Of a stretch of DNA of 23,897 bases, positions 22,469 to 23,897 are shown one piece after another; position 1 is the stretch's first letter; the number at the start of each line of letters is the position of its first letter. The position numbers and the translations under genes are program-made. The stretch comes from Wenyingzhuangia sp. GTDB lineage: Bacteria; Bacteroidota; Bacteroidia; Flavobacteriales; Flavobacteriaceae. The stretch spans positions 1 to 23,897 of the forward strand of contig JAHDFK010000021.1 of the NCBI GenBank assembly GCA_020628175.1. Direction: 5' to 3'. Under the pieces are notes generated by a model. That model had not been told where the DNA came from. It searched no databases and worked only from the letters and a program-made list of their open reading frames with translations.

Positions 22469-23584
22469 CTAAATGGTGTACTTCCCAAAGTATATTTTAA
22501 ATTCCTTTTGTAACGCTTGTAGTTGCTCTAACTCTTTAGATAATACAATGGCCACAGACAAACCTTTATTTCCTCCTCTTGCAGTACGTCCACTTCTATG
22601 CACAAAATACTCTGTGTTTTCTGGCAGTTGGTAATGAATTACAAAATTTACATTCGGGACATCAATTCCTCTAGCTGCAACATCAGTACAAATTAACAAT
22701 TGACTCGCTCCGTTTTTAAAAGACCGTAGTGACTTTTCTCTATCTCTCTGCCCCATATCTCCTTCTAAAGCAGTTACAGAAAAACCTTCTTCAGATAATT
22801 CTTCTTTTAATTTTTGAGCACCTAATTTTGTCTTACAAAAAACAATTCCTTTTTCGGTTCCTCTACTCTCTACAAAGCCAATTAGTACATCTAATTTATT
22901 AGATAAGGTTGTACTAATGTATTTGTGCGCTATGTTTTCGTTCATCAATTGATTGGCCTCTACTTCTACTCGTACAGGTGCATTCATATATGTTTTTACC
23001 AAACTATTTAAAGCATTTGGAAAAGTTGCCGAAAACAACCATGTATTTTTATACGAAGTGGAGAATTTTAAAATCCTATTCAAATCTGGGAGAAATCCCA
23101 TGCTTAACATTTCGTCTGCCTCGTCTAACACTAACATTTTAATTGCACTGATGTCAATAGCAGATCTATCTAACAAATCACACAAACGCCCTGGCGTAGC
23201 AACAACAACATGCGTGGTTCTTTCTAAGTTTTTAATTTGAACATCTATTTTTTCTCCTCCATAAACAGCTTCACAAAATATTTTTGCTTCCGAATATTTC
23301 GTTAACTTAAACAACTGTTTTTTTATTTGTTGCGCAAGTTCTCTTGTGGGAGCTAATACTAAAGCTTGAATCTGATTTTTACTAGGATCTATTTTTTGTA
23401 GCAAAGGCAATCCAAAAGCAATTGTTTTACCTGTTCCTGTTTGTGCTTTCCCTATAAAATCAATCTGACCTCCCAATAATTTAGGAATCGATCTTTCTTG
23501 AATTTCAGTAGGTTTGTTCACACCCATTTCTTTCATTGATTTAATGAAACCTGATGTAGCTCCTAATTCTTTAAAATTTTTCAA
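22469..23584 (-). CDS. DEAD-box ATP-dependent RNA helicase, core only
   Basis: A 371-residue RNA helicase. Motifs in order: Q motif NKPTEIQ, I AQTGTGKT (47-54), Ia PTRELA (79-84), Ib TPGR (130-133), II DEAD (154-157), III SAT (185-187), then V TDVAARGIDV and VI HRSGRTARG. It ends within about 30 residues of motif VI, so it lacks the basic C-terminal extension that many RhlE/CsdA/DbpA proteins use for RNA choice, and its target is open. The start is a TTG at 23584; no ATG lies between it and the predicted promoter, and starting later would lose part of the Q-motif region. Likely role is rRNA or mRNA remodelling. Confidence 0.93.
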   Translation of the reverse strand: MKNFKELGATSGFIKSMKEMGVNKPTEIQERSIPKLLGGQIDFIGKAQTGTGKTIAFGLPLLQKIDPSKNQIQALVLAPTRELAQQIKKQLFKLTKYSEAKIFCEAVYGGEKIDVQIKNLERTTHVVVATPGRLCDLLDRSAIDISAIKMLVLDEADEMLSMGFLPDLNRILKFSTSYKNTWLFSATFPNALNSLVKTYMNAPVRVEVEANQLMNENIAHKYISTTLSNKLDVLIGFVESRGTEKGIVFCKTKLGAQKLKEELSEEGFSVTALEGDMGQRDREKSLRSFKNGASQLLICTDVAARGIDVPNVNFVIHYQLPENTEYFVHRSGRTARGGNKGLSVAIVLSKELEQLQALQKEFKIYFGKYTI

Positions 23585-23607
23585 AACTTTGATTTTTAAC
23601 TTCTGTG

Positions 23608-23615
23608 CAAAGGTA
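23608..23615 (-). promoter_or_regulatory. Predicted -7 box for the helicase gene
   Basis: TACCTTTG on the minus strand matches TAnnTTTG and places the transcript start near 23603, about 18 bases before the TTG start codon. The -33 region falls in the arm of the adjacent terminator and has no TTG. Confidence 0.5.
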
Positions 23616-23624
23616 CTATTATAA

Positions 23625-23663
23625 AAAAGAAAAGTCCGAGAGAATATCTCGGACTTTTCTTTT
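23625..23663. terminator. 17-bp perfect terminator hairpin upstream of the helicase
   Basis: AAAAGAAAAGTCCGAGA and TCTCGGACTTTTCTTTT pair at all 17 positions around the loop GAATA. On the minus strand it would end transcription arriving from the right, where the IS element now lies, so it probably belonged to a gene beyond the insertion. Confidence 0.85.
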
Positions 23664-23671
23664 ATTCGTTC

Positions 23672-23897
23672 TGTCCCGTCCTAAAATAGCGTTACAATCA
23701 AATGTTATTTATGGAATCAAACAATAATAATTACGTAAAGCGTACACAAAAGGATTATAGTCTATCCTTCAAACTACAGGTTGTTCAAGAAATCGAGCAA
23801 GGTCTTTTAACAAGAACCCAAGCTTTGGATACATATGGTATTCAAGCAAGATCCACGATTCGCACTTGGTTAAAGAAATATGGTAAATTTGATTATG
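23672..23897 (+). mobile_element. IS3-family insertion sequence, left end (partial)
   Basis: The terminal sequence TGTCCCGTCCTAAAATAGCG begins at 23672, 9 bases after the terminator stem, and is followed after about 30 bases by an IS3-type orfA. The TG end and the CCGTCCTAAAAT context fit left ends of flavobacterial IS3 elements as I remember them. The right end, orfB and the target-site duplication are outside the window, so the boundary is inferred from one side. Confidence 0.75.
23702..23897 (+). CDS. IS3-family transposase OrfA, N-terminal part
   Basis: An open frame to the window edge (65 codons from 23702, or 62 from the likelier ATG at 23711). It reads YVKRTQKDYSLSFKLQVVQE, then IEQGLLTRTQALDTYGIQ and STIRTWLKKYGKFDY, a helix-turn-helix of the transposase_8 (IS3 OrfA) type that binds the inverted repeats. 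In intact IS3 elements OrfA is joined to the DDE integrase OrfB by -1 frameshifting; that part is not visible. It is transcribed away from the helicase. Confidence 0.88.
   Translation, partial: MLFMESNNNNYVKRTQKDYSLSFKLQVVQEIEQGLLTRTQALDTYGIQARSTIRTWLKKYGKFDY

Noticed and set aside
1..23897. CRISPR arrays, tRNA or rRNA genes, prophage, toxin-antitoxin or defence systems
   Set aside because: Looked for along both strands; no regular spacer repeats, no tRNA cloverleaf, and no recognisable proteins of these types. The only mobile element is the partial IS3 copy at the right edge.

Overview
The window is a low-GC chromosomal segment from a member of the Bacteroidetes, almost certainly a marine-type Flavobacteriaceae. 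The evidence is the gene content (flavobacterial DnaX lacking a zinc module, the rpmB-rpmG-DUF4295-ftsY-rimO block, Mqo, MenB/MenD, a secreted adhesin-like protein), promoter boxes of the Bacteroidetes type (TTG or TTTG, about 19-20 bases, TAnnTTTG), and the lack of clear Shine-Dalgarno sequences. Genus was not determined.

Layout. 1-818: 5' part of a secreted, adhesin-like protein gene on the minus strand that runs off the left edge. 819-1349: non-coding DNA with two copies of a REP-like palindrome and a larger structured intergenic element. 1350-4080 (minus): dnaX-miaE-DUF4268, in which dnaX is split by an A10 run and becomes full length only through a -1 frameshift or slippage. 4147-4298 (minus): a candidate small RNA with its own promoter and terminator. 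4387-7450 (minus): rpmB-rpmG-DUF4295-ftsY-rimO (ribosome, SRP receptor, ribosomal protein modification). 7523-11912 (minus): cinA, a fumarylacetoacetase-family gene, purU, menB, a DUF1330-like gene whose start codon looks lost, and an HxlR regulator with a palindromic operator. 12107-13996 (plus): a U32 family (RlhA/TrhP-like) gene. 14061-16184 (minus): menD and a half-length CvfB-like gene. 16264-19428 (plus): NUDIX, cNMP/CBS/DUF294 and DnaQ-type exonuclease genes. 19572-20945 (plus): mqo. 21111-22292 (minus): Omp85-type outer membrane barrel. 22469-23584 (minus): DEAD-box helicase. 23672-end: left end and orfA of an IS3-family element.

Common threads are translation and RNA maintenance (rpmB, rpmG, DUF4295, rimO, miaE, U32 protein, helicase, CvfB-like), menaquinone synthesis and use (menB, menD, mqo), and protein export to the envelope (ftsY, Omp85-type barrel, secreted adhesin). 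Most of the window is ordinary core genome. The two features that stand out are the A10 recoding site in dnaX, with a perfect hairpin one base upstream, and the candidate small RNA between rimO and dnaX that shows the same G-rich loop on two successive hairpins. All family assignments were made by reading the sequence; no database search was run.
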